Made by a program: the position numbers and the translations under genes. Below, piece after piece: positions 1-8,535 of a stretch of 64,000 nucleotides of DNA; position 1 is the first letter of the stretch, and every line of letters starts with the position of its first letter. Source of the DNA: Ectothiorhodospiraceae bacterium BW-2 (GTDB taxonomy: Bacteria; Pseudomonadota; Gammaproteobacteria; Thiohalomonadales; Thiohalomonadaceae); contig CP032507.1 of NCBI GenBank assembly GCA_008375315.1, positions 496,001 through 560,000 on the forward strand. Reading direction: 5' to 3'. The notes below the pieces were generated by a model. That model was not told the origin of the DNA, made no database searches, and worked only from the letters and a program-made list of their open reading frames with translations.

Positions 1-212
1 AATAGGGGATCAAATTGATCCGCTGCAGCGATGTCGTAGTAGCTCTCTAATAGCGTTAGCCATAGCGTTTTGCCAAAACGGCGCGGGCGTAGAAACAGCA
101 ACTGCCGTCCTGCCGCTTCTAATTCAGGTAAAAGATGGGTGCGATCAAAATAGAGTCCACCCTCCTCTCTGAGGGTTTTAAAGTGACCCAAACCATATGA
201 GATATTGACCAT
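1..212 (-). CDS. AAA-ATPase-like / PD-(D/E)XK protein, partial at window edge
   Basis: This is the N-terminal ~70 residues of a fifth paralogue of the AAA-ATPase/nuclease family; the rest lies left of the window. It starts at ATG 212 with a GGAT-type ribosome site in the CTTAATTTAC-side sequence shared with the 46-50 kb copies. The first residues (MVNISYGLGHFKTL) match the 46.4 and 48.3 kb copies rather than its neighbour at 334-2112. The Walker-A-like stretch RPRRFGKTLWLT is present. Whether the remainder is intact cannot be seen. Confidence 0.85.
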   Translation of the reverse strand, partial: MVNISYGLGHFKTLREEGGLYFDRTHLLPELEAAGRQLLFLRPRRFGKTLWLTLLESYYDIAAADQFDPL

Positions 213-231
213 GTGCGATCCTTAATTTACT

Positions 232-306
232 CGTTCCCACGCTCCAGCATGGGAACGCAGATCTACCCCAAACAAGCGCTAGTATGAATTTCCACGGTGA
301 CCGTGG
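232..306. repeat. Intergenic inverted repeats (TTCCCACG type)
   Basis: The gap between the first two AAA/nuclease genes holds CGTTCCCA (232-239) facing TGGGAACG (250-257), then a second palindrome CCACGGTGACCGTGG (292-306). Related TTCCCACG/CGTGGGAA hairpins lie near 2140, 48210 and 50100-50190, always beside this gene family. They could be REP-like repeats or transcription ends. Confidence 0.6.
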
Positions 307-333
307 GAACCCAAAAAGCGCATACCGACACCC

Positions 334-2112
334 CTAGCGCCACACCAGCCGCCGTGTACCTAGACTCACCACCGCAAACGACTTTAATTTCCACTCTACC
401 GCCGGAAAGAGCTGCTCTAATGTCGGCTGATACGAGGCTAACTGCCCCTCTGCGTCATCTAACAGTTTTTTTACCGGTGCCAACTCAGCTAGCTGCTCCC
501 GGCTCATCTCATTTAGCTGCTCTGCGCTCAATTTGAGATCTTTGAGTGATAGATATTTGAGCTCAAATAGCAGATCATATAGCGGTGCCTGGCGCTTATC
601 GGGGCGAATTTCAAATAGAAGATCACTATAACCGCCACCTAAGGATAACTCTGAGCGCGGCAGGTAGTAGAGGTCATTGGTCAGCAGCAGTAGTAGCGTG
701 GTTTTGAGCGTCAGCTCATTACTCCAGCGCATATCACGATTATCGAGCACGCTATAAAAACGCTGTTCGATAAAGTCAACTAGGGGTTCAAAGTCGGCCT
801 CGGTATAGAGCTGCTCCGCCACCGCCTGTTGACGGTTATTATCTTCATAGCCATTGAGTAGCTGCTGCTGAATTCGGTCGATATAGAGCGAACGAACCAC
901 CTGATTAGGAATGGCTACCTCCAGCTTCCCGAGTGGCGAGACATCCTGAATCGTCAATACCCCAAAATAGACCAGTAGTGAGATGATAAAGCTGGCATCA
1001 GGCGGATCGTTTAGCATCGCTTTAACACCAAAGTTTTGTGCAAGCTTAGCTACCCATAGCGACTGCTGCGGATTAAGCGCCGCTTCAATTACCTCTGTGC
1101 CGTGCGGTAGCGCGGCGATATAGCGTAGCCGGTTTTTGTCCATCGCTAAATTGTCATCTAACAGCTCATCAGGGTAGCGACAGCGCCGCTGCCAATGTTT
1201 CAAAAAGTAGAGGGTGAGGGTCGGGTTATAGAGCCGCTGCGCCTCTTCACGACAGAAGCGGTAGCCGTTATAGAAGTTTCGCATCATCGACAGCGCCTCG
1301 TCTGCCGCGCTCTCAGGTAGCTGACAATGTTGCGCTATTTGGTGACACACCGGTTGCAACTCTTCAGCGGTTAAGCCGCACAGGGCATGAAATTCGGGCC
1401 AGTGGCTAATATTTTCGGCCACATTGTAGCCGCTGGTGATATCGCTCATCACTACCGGTGAGACGCCGGTGATAAAGACTCGCTCTAAGCCTAGGCCATC
1501 GGTCGCCGCTTTGACTGCTTTAAATACGGTTTTGATAACGCCTTCCCCCTCAACCAGCTCATTATAACGCTGCCGTCCCTGTTCACGACTGGTGAGCACC
1601 TCATTAGCAAAGTTATCGTACTCATCTATCAGTAGGTAGAGCGGAAAATTAAACCGTTTCGCTACAATAAGTAACTTTTCAAGTGAGCCCAGTCCATCGG
1701 TCTGGTCAATCGGTACCGCTTCCGGTAAAAAATCGTGGTAGCGCGCTGAAAAAAATTCGATTGAGTTATTAATGTGGCGATGAATGCGGCTTACCAGCTG
1801 CTGATAATCACCGCCCGGATCGATAACCGAAAAGTTCCATTTCAGCATAAAGTAGCGGTTACGGTTCGGGGTCGGGTTTTGCCCTATCGCTAAATCGCCA
1901 AATAGGGGATCAAATTGATCCGCTGCAGCGATGTCGTAGTAGCTCTCTAATAGCGTTAGCCATAGCGTTTTGCCAAAACGGCGCGGGCGTAGAAACAGCA
2001 GCTGTTCGCCAGCGGCTTCAAGCGCGTGCAGTAGTTCGGTGCGATCAAAGTAGAGCTGGCCATCGGTTCTTAACCGCTTAAAATCGCCTTTACCATACGG
2101 AATATTTACCAT
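334..2112 (-). CDS. AAA-ATPase-like protein with C-terminal PD-(D/E)XK nuclease domain (copy 1)
   Basis: This 592-residue protein belongs to the widespread but uncharacterised 'predicted AAA-ATPase + DUF1703-type PD-(D/E)XK nuclease' family. A Walker-A-like RPRRFGKTLWLT lies near residues 42-53 and a Walker-B-like LYLLIDEYDNF near 156-166. The C-terminal domain (about 480-530) carries YSDLLFEIRPDKR and FELKYL, the D...ExK pattern of restriction-like nucleases. The N-terminus (MVNIPYGKGDFK) pairs it with the copy at 50226. The segment between Walker A and Walker B differs sharply from every other copy, whereas the C-terminal third is nearly constant. The ATG at 2112 has a GGAG-type ribosome site (complement of GCTCCTTAC). 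The biological role is unknown. Confidence 0.9.
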   Translation of the reverse strand: MVNIPYGKGDFKRLRTDGQLYFDRTELLHALEAAGEQLLFLRPRRFGKTLWLTLLESYYDIAAADQFDPLFGDLAIGQNPTPNRNRYFMLKWNFSVIDPGGDYQQLVSRIHRHINNSIEFFSARYHDFLPEAVPIDQTDGLGSLEKLLIVAKRFNFPLYLLIDEYDNFANEVLTSREQGRQRYNELVEGEGVIKTVFKAVKAATDGLGLERVFITGVSPVVMSDITSGYNVAENISHWPEFHALCGLTAEELQPVCHQIAQHCQLPESAADEALSMMRNFYNGYRFCREEAQRLYNPTLTLYFLKHWQRRCRYPDELLDDNLAMDKNRLRYIAALPHGTEVIEAALNPQQSLWVAKLAQNFGVKAMLNDPPDASFIISLLVYFGVLTIQDVSPLGKLEVAIPNQVVRSLYIDRIQQQLLNGYEDNNRQQAVAEQLYTEADFEPLVDFIEQRFYSVLDNRDMRWSNELTLKTTLLLLLTNDLYYLPRSELSLGGGYSDLLFEIRPDKRQAPLYDLLFELKYLSLKDLKLSAEQLNEMSREQLAELAPVKKLLDDAEGQLASYQPTLEQLFPAVEWKLKSFAVVSLGTRRLVWR

Positions 2113-2151
2113 GTTTGCTCCTTACAATACCTTTTACTCGTTCCCACGCTC

Positions 2152-2176
2152 GGCCTTGTTTATCGTTTCGTCATCT
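2152..2176. repeat. Single MITE terminus (GGCCTTGTTTATCG...)
   Basis: The stretch GGCCTTGTTTATCGTTTCG matches, with one or two changes, the terminal inverted repeat of the MITEs at 8536-8794 and 10844-10957. I see no partner end or target duplication, so this is a solo or degraded end. Confidence 0.55.
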
Positions 2177-2445
2177 GTTTAGAGTACTACCTTGATATTC
2201 CCAATGTCGCCCTGCACAAAACAGCAACCGACTGAATTAATTTAACTTATTCACTCTTTAACCCCCTATAACCCCATACAGATACGGCATTCCGGCTCTT
2301 TGGGATTTTGCGTGGCATAAAAACAAAAATAAAACAACCAGTTACAGCTATATATATTTTTTATGCACCATAAAAATAGATGATATTTCTGTGGTTCTCT
2401 TATTTTTGCGCATATTAATGAGTAGCACCGTTCAGCAGCATATCG

Positions 2446-2531
2446 ATGATTGCCCCTACTCCGGCTAAATTGACTCTCGGTTTTCCGGGCATGGGCTTTC
2501 ATTGTCGTTGAGTTATGACCCCTTTTGTTCT
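2446..2531 (-). mobile_element. RAYT 5' fragment (decayed copy)
   Basis: On the minus strand this reads the RAYT leader and first codons (start ATGCCCGGAAAACCGAGAG, encoding MPGKPRVNLAGV), followed by unrelated sequence. The leader is internally shortened: GTTGAGTTA joins directly to TGACCCCTTTTGTT. It ends 10 bp from the stop codon of the hicB gene at 2541. The AT-rich 2180-2440 interval is otherwise unassigned. Confidence 0.75.
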
Positions 2532-2540
2532 TTGGCCTGT

Positions 2541-2873
2541 CTATTCATAAGATCCTGCCAGTTTTGCACTCGCCAAGCGATTAAGACTTACCCTTTGCTC
2601 AGCCGCCGCCAGAGCAAGCTGACGATGCAGTTCAGGTGGAATACGCACTCGAAACTCTCCGCTGTAGTGCTTCTCTGACAACGGTTGCGGAATCAATTCA
2701 CCAGTCGCCTCAAGATCAGCAACAACCTCGGCAACAACCTTTCGTACACCTGCCAGTGCCTCTTCTGGCGTTTCTGCCAGCCAACTCAGCGAAGGAAATT
2801 CGATGCACAACCCAACATGTTCACCATCCTCGGGAGACCATGTAACACGATAAGTGTAATGATCAAGACTCAT
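2541..2873 (-). CDS. hicB: HicB-family antitoxin with C-terminal DNA-binding tail
   Basis: The 110-residue protein has the HicB partial RNase-H-like fold pattern (GLCIEFPSLSWLAETPEEAL) followed by a ribbon-helix-helix-like tail (FRVRIPPELHRQLALAAAEQ). HicB antitoxins bind and inhibit the HicA mRNA interferase and repress their own operon. Its ATG overlaps the stop of the upstream hicA reading frame (ATGA), the usual translational coupling. The toxin gene is frameshifted, so this antitoxin appears orphaned. It ends 10 bp from a RAYT 5' fragment. Confidence 0.85.
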   Translation of the reverse strand: MSLDHYTYRVTWSPEDGEHVGLCIEFPSLSWLAETPEEALAGVRKVVAEVVADLEATGELIPQPLSEKHYSGEFRVRIPPELHRQLALAAAEQRVSLNRLASAKLAGSYE

Positions 2874-3116
2874 TGCCTACCCTCTAGTTTGTCTATTGCC
2901 TGCAGCACCTGACGCACTTGATATGGCTTGGCCTTACCACCGGCGTCTTGAATATTAACTCGCGGATCACCTTGCCATGGCGTTTTGAAAATCATGTGGC
3001 TAGAGCCGCTCTGGCGTGGCTTACCAAAGTACGCTTCGCAGACTTTACGCGAATCAGCAAAACGGACATTCGAGGGCTCTCCGTAATTGTTCGAGAATTT
3101 TTTTGACTGAAGCCAT
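2870..3116 (-). pseudogene. hicA: HicA-like toxin, single-base frameshift
   Basis: Starting at ATG 3116 the frame reads MASVKKILEQLRRALE. About 45 nt in, it must shift to another frame to continue as NVRFADSRKVCEAYFGKPRQ, SGSSHMIFKTPWQGDPRVNI and AKPYQVRQVLQAIDKLEGRQ, a clear HicA sequence. The interval is 247 nt (246 + 1), consistent with one inserted base near TTACGGAGAGCCC. The stop overlaps the hicB start. A sequencing error is the main alternative to real inactivation. Confidence 0.75.
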
Positions 3117-3402
3117 ATAGGCTATGGTGTCACTATTGGAACCACAAGTCAAAGGTAAAGCAAACTGCAACAAAGTGGATGTCCTTTGGTTGCAGCTTGG
3201 GTAATCTAGTGGTGAGGTTCAAATGCGGCTTCTATTTTTAGGCGATTTTCGACATCATCGGCTTTAAGTGCTTTAAGTTTTTGAGATTTTCTCTAGTCAA
3301 AAAAGCAGGTTAAGGTGGTCAGCGACACACATCTGACCCCTTTTATTCTTTATCCCAACCCGCCCCTTGCACTTCTCCCTCTGTCTCTCTATTATCCCCA
3401 TC
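3117..3402. other. Intergenic stretch with a RAYT-leader end motif
   Basis: No complete gene is seen. On the minus strand 3208-3290 reads a short tail (LKALKADDVENRLKIEAAFE then stop) that may be the remnant of a small antitoxin-like gene. TCTGACCCCTTTTATT, the outer end of the RAYT leader, lies at 3332-3347. Confidence 0.4.
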
Positions 3403-3633
3403 ATGATATACAACATCGACCCCAAAGTAGATTGCGTCTTTAAGGCGATATTAGGGCGGTGCGGCCGGCGTCATCTGCTGCGCCACTTTCTTAATGCCAT
3501 GCTGTCTGCGAGCTGCACCGTTTTGAATTTAAAGGCGATACGGTCTCCAGCGAAGCGCATCGCTGGATCCGCTTCTTTATGGAGGCGCACCGCCTCGATA
3601 GCGATAATATACCCTAGTGGATGAGGACTAAAG
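3403..3633 (+). pseudogene. Rpn/PD-(D/E)XK transposase-family gene, 5' part, split by IS66
   Basis: ATG 3403 begins MIYNIDPKVDCVFKAILG, the typical start of the 'PD-(D/E)XK nuclease family transposase' (Rpn-like) proteins. After LLRHFLNAMLS the frame shifts and a large internal part is missing: the sequence resumes in another frame as LHRFEFKGDTVSSEAHRWI, FFMEAHRLDSDN, then TAG. IS66 is inserted in the codons that follow; the 8-bp target copy is 3626-3633. The remaining 3' part is at 6191-6413. The gene was already decaying (deletion and in-frame TAG) apart from the IS66 insertion. Confidence 0.75.
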
Positions 3634-3710
3634 GTAACCTTACGCCACCATAGCGTGACAGCCCCGGAGCCGGCCTGATAGACTTAAACAGAGGGAGGGA
3701 GTGGGCTCGG

Positions 3711-5409
3711 TTAAGCCGCAGCCTTCAGGGGAACTGACAACGATGCCATCGTCTGCTGATAGTTCCAAGGGAACCACAACTGTGGGTGGCGATTAACCTG
3801 ATGGGCATAACGCTGTAGCGCCACCAAATAATCAAACGGATTGACCCCGGCCAAATAGCAAGTAGCGACCAGAGAGAGAATGACATCGGCGACACCGGCT
3901 CCGCCGAGCGTTCTGAAGAAGAGACTGTTACGCCGTCCCCGAATCACCAGCTTGAGCATGCGCTCCATCTGGTTATTATCGATTTGCGCCCCCTCAATGC
4001 GGCAAAATCCGGTCAATTTGTCGTAGTGGTTGAGCAGATAGCGGATCGCTTTGCCCAGCGGACTGTTTTCCTCGACATCGCCACTCTCAATCTGCGCCTC
4101 GCCCCACTGTTTGAGCTGCGCCATCAGCGGCAGTGAGTGCTGCTGATGGTAAGCCAGCCGCTCTGCCGGGGTGTACTTCTCCTCCTTGCAGTGAGCATCG
4201 TGGCGCCACACCGGGTCGTAGAGCGCTAACACCCATGGGCCGTTATCCGGATGCAGCTCTGCCACATCCACAAACCCCCGCCTACAGTGGCTGTTGCAGA
4301 ATGTATCGTGTCGCTGTGTTTCATCCAGCACCGTAGGCAGATTGCGACTGAGCGCATCGCACATGATAGTGGGTTTGGGTAACCCAGGATGGCGCAGACG
4401 CAGAATCTCATCGATCAACTCTCCGGCATGGCCAATATCGGTCTGGTAGAGCACGATTTGTTGGCCACTCTCCAGTGTCGCGATTACGCCGGAAGTGAAG
4501 GTGCCGCTGCGGGATTTAAGTTGACCGCTCCGTCTGTCAGGCTTCAGAATCGTGCCCTGATTCAAAATCCGGTTGTGTGTGTCATCCAGATTGAAGTGGG
4601 GCGCATCAGCAGCCAGTTGTTTGAGTGCCTTAAATACCACGAAGCCATCATTGGCGACAGACTCGGTCTGGTCATAGAGTGACGACGCAGTCAGTGGCAC
4701 CCCTAATATCTGCTGTAGCGTCTGCTGCCGGTGAAGCGGCAGACCGGCAAAGTGGCGGTGAAGCGCGATAATAGCCCGGGCGCTGTAGCCATAGAGCTGA
4801 TTCATGCCGCCATCTTGCTGAAAATCGTCTGTAGGGGTCGCGGTAAAGTAGGCGCCACAGCTATTGCAGCGCAGCCGCTCGAAAATATGTTCGACCGCAC
4901 TTAAAGGGGGCTCGCCCTGAATCCGTACCCGTATCACCGGCTGATAGAGGTAGAGCCGGCCATGACCGCATTCTGGGCAGAGCTGTCCCGCCTTCAGCTC
5001 ATCATGGTTGTGATGGCACTGCAACCGAATCACCCGCTCTGCTTTTTGAGTCGATGGTTTTCTCTTCTTCTTCGGCTTGTCTGACGCAGCTGGCTCGCTG
5101 TTGCTGTCGGGTTTTGATGCGGCTGCATCGCTCTTTTGGGTACCATCCGAGTCGTTTGACGCATCGCCATCAGGAATAACCGCAGAGCGTTTCTCTGAGC
5201 TGCTGATTATCCCAGCCAGTTTACGCCATTTGTGTATCGTGACATCTTTCAGAGACAATGAGATCTGGTCGCTCTGTGACCATTAACAAAACCCCCAACA
5301 GTAGCTGCCTATCGGCTTTAGAGAGGGCCAAATCTTCTGCAATGGCTCTCTCAACACGCTCAATCAGCTCGTCAATCTCGGTTTTACTCAATGTTTTAAA
5401 CTCTGTCAT
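3711..5409 (-). pseudogene. tnpC: IS66 transposase TnpC, frameshifted
   Basis: The frame starting at ATG 5409 (MTEFKTLSKTEIDELIER) stops after about 62 residues. The remaining ~515 residues continue in another frame from about 5258. Compared with the intact copy at 27237-28928, the left copy has one extra base (GCGACCAGATCTC against GCTACAGATCTC). Downstream, the zinc-finger cysteines (CHHNHDELKAGQLCPECGHG and LRCNSCGAYF) and the DDE domain, with NLDDTHNRIL and DNNQMERMLKLVIRGRRN, are intact. A translational frameshift could rescue it but nothing suggests a programmed site. Confidence 0.85.
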
Positions 5410-5413
5410 GGCA

Positions 5414-5725
5414 CTATCTTACCAAATTTGAGAGGAGTTGGCGTAATTGTTGTGCCTTAATCGCACTTATCGGCTCTGCCGGGCGAGGCCAACCCCGGTA
5501 TTTGCCTTTGGAGAGGCGTTTGGTCATCAGCCAGTAGCCATTGTTCTCATAGACCAGCAGGCGAATCATCGTTTTGGAGCGGTTAATAAAGGCAAACACG
5601 GTGCCCGAGCGCGGCTGTTGGCCGAGTTGGTGTTGGCACAGCGCGACAAAGCCGTCGATGCCACGGCGAAAATCAGCCGGTGCTGTCGCTATCATCACCG
5701 GAGTCTGTTCTGTGAGGTAGATCAT
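5414..5725 (-). CDS. tnpB: IS66 accessory protein TnpB
   Basis: The 103-residue TnpB has the family signature (TAPADFRRGIDGFVALCQ, FAFINRSKTMIRLLVYENNG, TKRLSKGKYRGWP). TnpB is required for IS66 transposition, though its biochemical role is unclear. Its start overlaps the tnpA stop (ATGA). It is almost identical to 26921-27232. Confidence 0.92.
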   Translation of the reverse strand: MIYLTEQTPVMIATAPADFRRGIDGFVALCQHQLGQQPRSGTVFAFINRSKTMIRLLVYENNGYWLMTKRLSKGKYRGWPRPAEPISAIKAQQLRQLLSNLVR

Positions 5726-6108
5726 GAGTTAGCTCCCATCTGACTGAGCAGGGGCAGTAGTTGCCGCCATTGTTCCGGTGATAACTCGCCCTCCACACTC
5801 AATGGTCGACCGGTAGTGGTTTCGGTCGTCCATTTGAGAGCCAGAAGAGGTTCGCTAGTCGGCTCTGACGGTTCAAGCGCGATGAATCCCGGGATGGTGT
5901 CGTTCTCCTCCCGGCTCTTCTTCCAGCTGCTGAGTTGACGGTAATTGATGCGCAGCGCTTTGAGTATGTGGCTCACCGGGTAGTGGCCTATTAACGCTAC
6001 GGTTTGTTGTTGCAGCGCCTCGGGAATTCGGCTTCGCGCGCTCTTTTCCGGGTTCTCCCGCCAATCTTTAAAGGCCTGCGATACGGCTGCTAGGGTGGGG
6101 TTCGGCAT
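5722..6108 (-). CDS. tnpA: IS66 accessory protein TnpA
   Basis: About 128 residues beginning MPNPTLAAVSQAFKDWRENP, with a helix-turn-helix-like middle (IGHYPVSHILKALRINYRQL). The start at 6108 is chosen because GAGGAG lies just upstream in the transcript sense; the longer frame from FHYSPDEP lies before this site. It is translationally coupled to tnpB. Confidence 0.88.
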   Translation of the reverse strand: MPNPTLAAVSQAFKDWRENPEKSARSRIPEALQQQTVALIGHYPVSHILKALRINYRQLSSWKKSREENDTIPGFIALEPSEPTSEPLLALKWTTETTTGRPLSVEGELSPEQWRQLLPLLSQMGANS

Positions 6109-6190
6109 CTCTGTTCTCCTCTGTGGTTCATCAGGGGAGTAGTGAAACAAATTTTTCGGGGCTTTTTACGCTATGGTGGCGTAAGGTTAC

Positions 6191-6413
6191 GACTAAAGAG
6201 ATGAGTCAGGCGCTATGCACCCGCAGAACCTTGTATGCCAAAAAGCAGGATCGCTGCCTCTACTTCTCCCGAATTGAGGCACAACGGGAGCAGATAACCA
6301 TTCAGCGTGAAAACGATAGGCTGGAGCAGGAGCTACAACAAGCTCAAGCCGAGCGGGAGCAGGCTTTAGCTGAGTTAGCGGGGTTAAAAAAGCAGCTGAA
6401 TCAGCAGAGTTAA
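6191..6413 (+). pseudogene. Rpn/PD-(D/E)XK transposase-family gene, 3' part after IS66
   Basis: Removing IS66 and one target copy joins the 3403 fragment in frame to KEMSQALCTRRTLYAKKQDR and then a coiled-coil tail (REQITIQRENDRLEQELQQA, QAEREQALAELAGLKKQL). This charged tail and the WM.TKEMSQAL stretch are typical C-termini of Rpn-type nuclease/transposase proteins. The rejoining shows which gene IS66 hit. It ends at TAA 6411-6413. Confidence 0.75.
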
Positions 6414-6473
6414 ACACGAAAGTCGGGAAAGGGAGCCATTAACAGCCATTACTCCCATCCTCTCCCACAATTA

Positions 6474-6612
6474 ACCGGCTGAATCGTTGGCTTTTCTCCA
6501 TCCCGTTGCCTACCTCCGCTTAGCTGCCTGTAATCGCGCACAGATTAACTTAGGCTTTAGGCTGAAGGGGGGGGGTTAGCATGGCTGTTGTTTTACCCAA
6601 ACCACTGCCCCC
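6474..6612 (-). mobile_element. RAYT 3' remnant
   Basis: Two stretches match the 3' coding region of the intact RAYT gene (14304-15038): the GGCTGAATCGTTGGCTTTTC segment with CTTAGCTGCCTGTAATCGCG, and GGGTTAGCATGGCTGTTGTT followed by TTACCCAAACCA. The sequence between them in the intact gene is missing, so this is an internally deleted remnant. Confidence 0.7.
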
Positions 6613-6631
6613 CTTTTTATGTGCTTTATAG

Positions 6632-7420
6632 TTATCCGCTCGTTTGTATCCCCTTAAAGGGCACCACTCTCTGCCCGGTTACCCCCGGTTTACACTGTAA
6701 TACCTGGCCGGAAAGAGGATATTGCTGCAACTGCGAGCGGGATAATCCTTCGCTGGCGGTCGTAATAAACAGAGTATCCAAGTCATCCCCCCCAAAGCAG
6801 CAGCTGGTTGGCCTCGGTAGCGGTACATTAATCGTTTGCAGCAGCTCACCTTTGGGGTTGTACTGATTAACTGCTGCCCCACCCCAGTGGCAGTTCCATA
6901 AGTTACCGTCGCTATCAAGAGCCCCACCATCCGGCGTTGCAGGAGCTTTTGAGAGGTCGAGCAACAGCTCAACAGAGCTCCACAGTTGGTTACGCCCTCG
7001 TTGAAAACAGAATAACCTCTGCTGCCAAGCGTCGATAAGATAGAGCTTTGTCCCATCAGCAGACCAACAGAGAGTATTAGGAATCCCGAGTGAGACGAGA
7101 TGATCAATCAGCTCCCCTGCAGCGGTAATTTGGTACAGCGAGCCGTCTAAGCCCAGCGGACGCCACGCCATAGAGCCAAACCAGAAGTCACCATTCGGGT
7201 CAGTCGCGCCATCGTTAGCACGGAATAGATACGAAAGGGGTAACTTAATCCGACGATGGTAGAAGCCGCTATCTAGGTTCAGATAACCAAAACTTTTATC
7301 GGTCACCATCCATAGCCGCTCATCATAACAGCTATCTAACGCTAATGCAGAAGCTGTTTCGGGTAGCGGCCAACAGTTATCATACGACACTTTGGTGGAA
7401 TCAATCCGCGCGGATGCCAT
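6632..7420 (-). CDS. SMP-30/gluconolactonase/LRE-like protein, probably 5'-truncated
   Basis: This 262-residue protein has the six-bladed propeller sequence style of SMP-30/gluconolactonase enzymes (metal-dependent sugar lactone or phosphotriester hydrolases). It shows NDGATDPNGDFWFGSMAW, GIPNTLCWSADGTKLYLIDA and PDGGALDSDGNLWNCHWGGA. The Asn in GIPN and the Asp in DGGALD fit the usual metal ligands. The N-terminal LGEGP-type motif with the metal-binding Glu is absent and the protein is ~30 residues short, so it may be inactive. A 50-bp fragment of a close paralogue lies at 62459-62511. Confidence 0.75.
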   Translation of the reverse strand: MASARIDSTKVSYDNCWPLPETASALALDSCYDERLWMVTDKSFGYLNLDSGFYHRRIKLPLSYLFRANDGATDPNGDFWFGSMAWRPLGLDGSLYQITAAGELIDHLVSLGIPNTLCWSADGTKLYLIDAWQQRLFCFQRGRNQLWSSVELLLDLSKAPATPDGGALDSDGNLWNCHWGGAAVNQYNPKGELLQTINVPLPRPTSCCFGGDDLDTLFITTASEGLSRSQLQQYPLSGQVLQCKPGVTGQRVVPFKGIQTSG

Positions 7421-7550
7421 AGCGGTCCTCCGGCTGATAGTGCCGCATGGTCAGAGAAGAGGGTAACAGGAATCGGGTTTGACATAGGGGGTAATAGCTG
7501 TAGGATGGAACTGTATCTCCAAATTATCGGGTAGGCGAATCATAAGGTCA

Positions 7551-7855
7551 TCAGGTTGTAACGCTGTAGCTGTGTCAGGCCATCGGGCAGGGTGGCAGCT
7601 CCGGGCTAGTCGCTCGCTTCGGTCTGTTCGATCACGACGACATCGAGAAATTGCGGCACTTTGGCCACATCAACTTCTACTTCTACCCGGTACGGGCTGT
7701 CGTGACATTGTTGTTGTACCATCAGGCCAAAGAGCCGGTGCCATTGGCGGCGGCGTTGTGGGGTGAGTGGGGACGGGTGACGCTTCATGGGGAAATTGCA
7801 GCGTTAAGTTTGTGGGGGTGGCAAGGGGGAGCCGATTAGGTCAGGGGGGGATGGT
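7551..7855 (-). pseudogene. 5' fragment duplicate of the 9019-9636 gene
   Basis: This stretch repeats 9460-9780 nearly base for base. On the minus strand from 7788 it reads MKRHPSPLTPQRRRQWHRLF, GLMVQQQCHDSPYRVEVEVD and FLDVVVIEQTEASD, then stops. It preserves an upstream start (MKRHPS...) that in the 9-kb copy is followed by an in-frame TAA (CAA to TAA), suggesting that the ancestral protein began here. Confidence 0.75.
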
Positions 7856-7857
7856 TG

Positions 7858-8118
7858 GGTTAGGAGGATGGTGAGATGGTCACAAAATTTAATTCACCTC
7901 TGACCCCTTTTATTTTGACCCCTTTTATTTAAACAAGGCCCGGTTAGATTAGGGGGGTTGTGGTTCTGCGTTGAATAATATGTGCCGCTACTCTGACTAA
8001 ATTGACTCTCGGTTTTCTGGGCATCGGGCGTCACTGTCCTGTCGTTGAGTTAAGAGGACGGTGAAATTGTAACAAAATTTAATTCGTCTCTGACCCCATT
8101 TATTCATGACCCCATTTA
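7858..8118 (-). mobile_element. RAYT leader and 5' fragment (double end motif)
   Basis: Two leader units are stacked. The first, a diverged GGATGGTGAGATGGTCACAA unit, ends at TCTGACCCCTTTTATT (7899-7914) plus a second TGACCCCTTTTATT. The second, 7975-8118, carries the RAYT first codons (complement of ACTCTCGGTTTTCTGGGCAT), the leader, and TCTGACCCCATTTATT followed by a repeat of its last 14 bases. Its outer end supplies the TAA of the xre gene at 8116. Confidence 0.8.
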
Positions 8119-8397
8119 TTCCGCGAATTCAATATGGAGTTTCTTACCAACAGCGTGGGCAACACGCTCCAGAATCTCTATAGTTACAGAAGTATTTTCT
8201 GGATCAAGAATCCTGTCTAGCTGAGAACGGCTAGTCTTTAACTTTTCTGCCAAACTCGTTTTGGTAATACTGTTTTCTTCCATAATATCAGCAAGCTGAA
8301 GTGCCAATAAGCGTTTGTGTGCTTTCGCTGAGACTTCTTCCAGAATACCTTCTTCTTCGAGAAAATCATCAAAGCTGCTGCCTGTATGTTTATTCAT
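8116..8397 (-). CDS. Xre-family antitoxin (HigA-like)
   Basis: About 93 residues from ATG 8397 (MNKHTGSSFDDFLEEEGILE). The C-terminal helix-turn-helix reads ITKTSLAEKLKTSRSQLDRI. Such proteins neutralise HigB/Gp49-type toxins and repress the operon. A longer frame upstream is the toxin region read in the wrong frame. The ATG lies 4 nt after the stop of the broken toxin gene. Its own stop TAA falls in the AATAAA end of the RAYT leader. Confidence 0.82.
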   Translation of the reverse strand: MNKHTGSSFDDFLEEEGILEEVSAKAHKRLLALQLADIMEENSITKTSLAEKLKTSRSQLDRILDPENTSVTIEILERVAHAVGKKLHIEFAE

Positions 8398-8535
8398 GAA
8401 CTTATACCTCATCAAACCATTGATCTTTTCGAGCACGAGCCAGGTCAATTTCTTTTTGATGTGTTTTCTGCGATTTTTTGATGAATCCATGCAGTAATAT
8501 CATGACTCCATCACGGACAGTGAAAAAAGTTCGGG

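Larger units (their letters stand above)
3634..6190 (-). mobile_element. IS66-family insertion sequence, left copy (2557 bp)
   Basis: The element has inverted ends GTAACCTTACGCCACCATAG (from 3634) and its complement ending at 6190. It is flanked by perfect 8-bp direct repeats GACTAAAG (3626-3633 and 6191-6198), as expected for IS66. It carries tnpA, tnpB and tnpC on the minus strand. A near-identical copy in opposite orientation is at 26456-29005. Its tnpC is frameshifted, so it probably needs transposase in trans. Confidence 0.95.

Noticed and set aside
2266-2502. 78-residue frame on the minus strand
   Set aside because: It begins in RAYT leader sequence in a frame different from RAYT, is AT-rich and has no ribosome site or homology I know.
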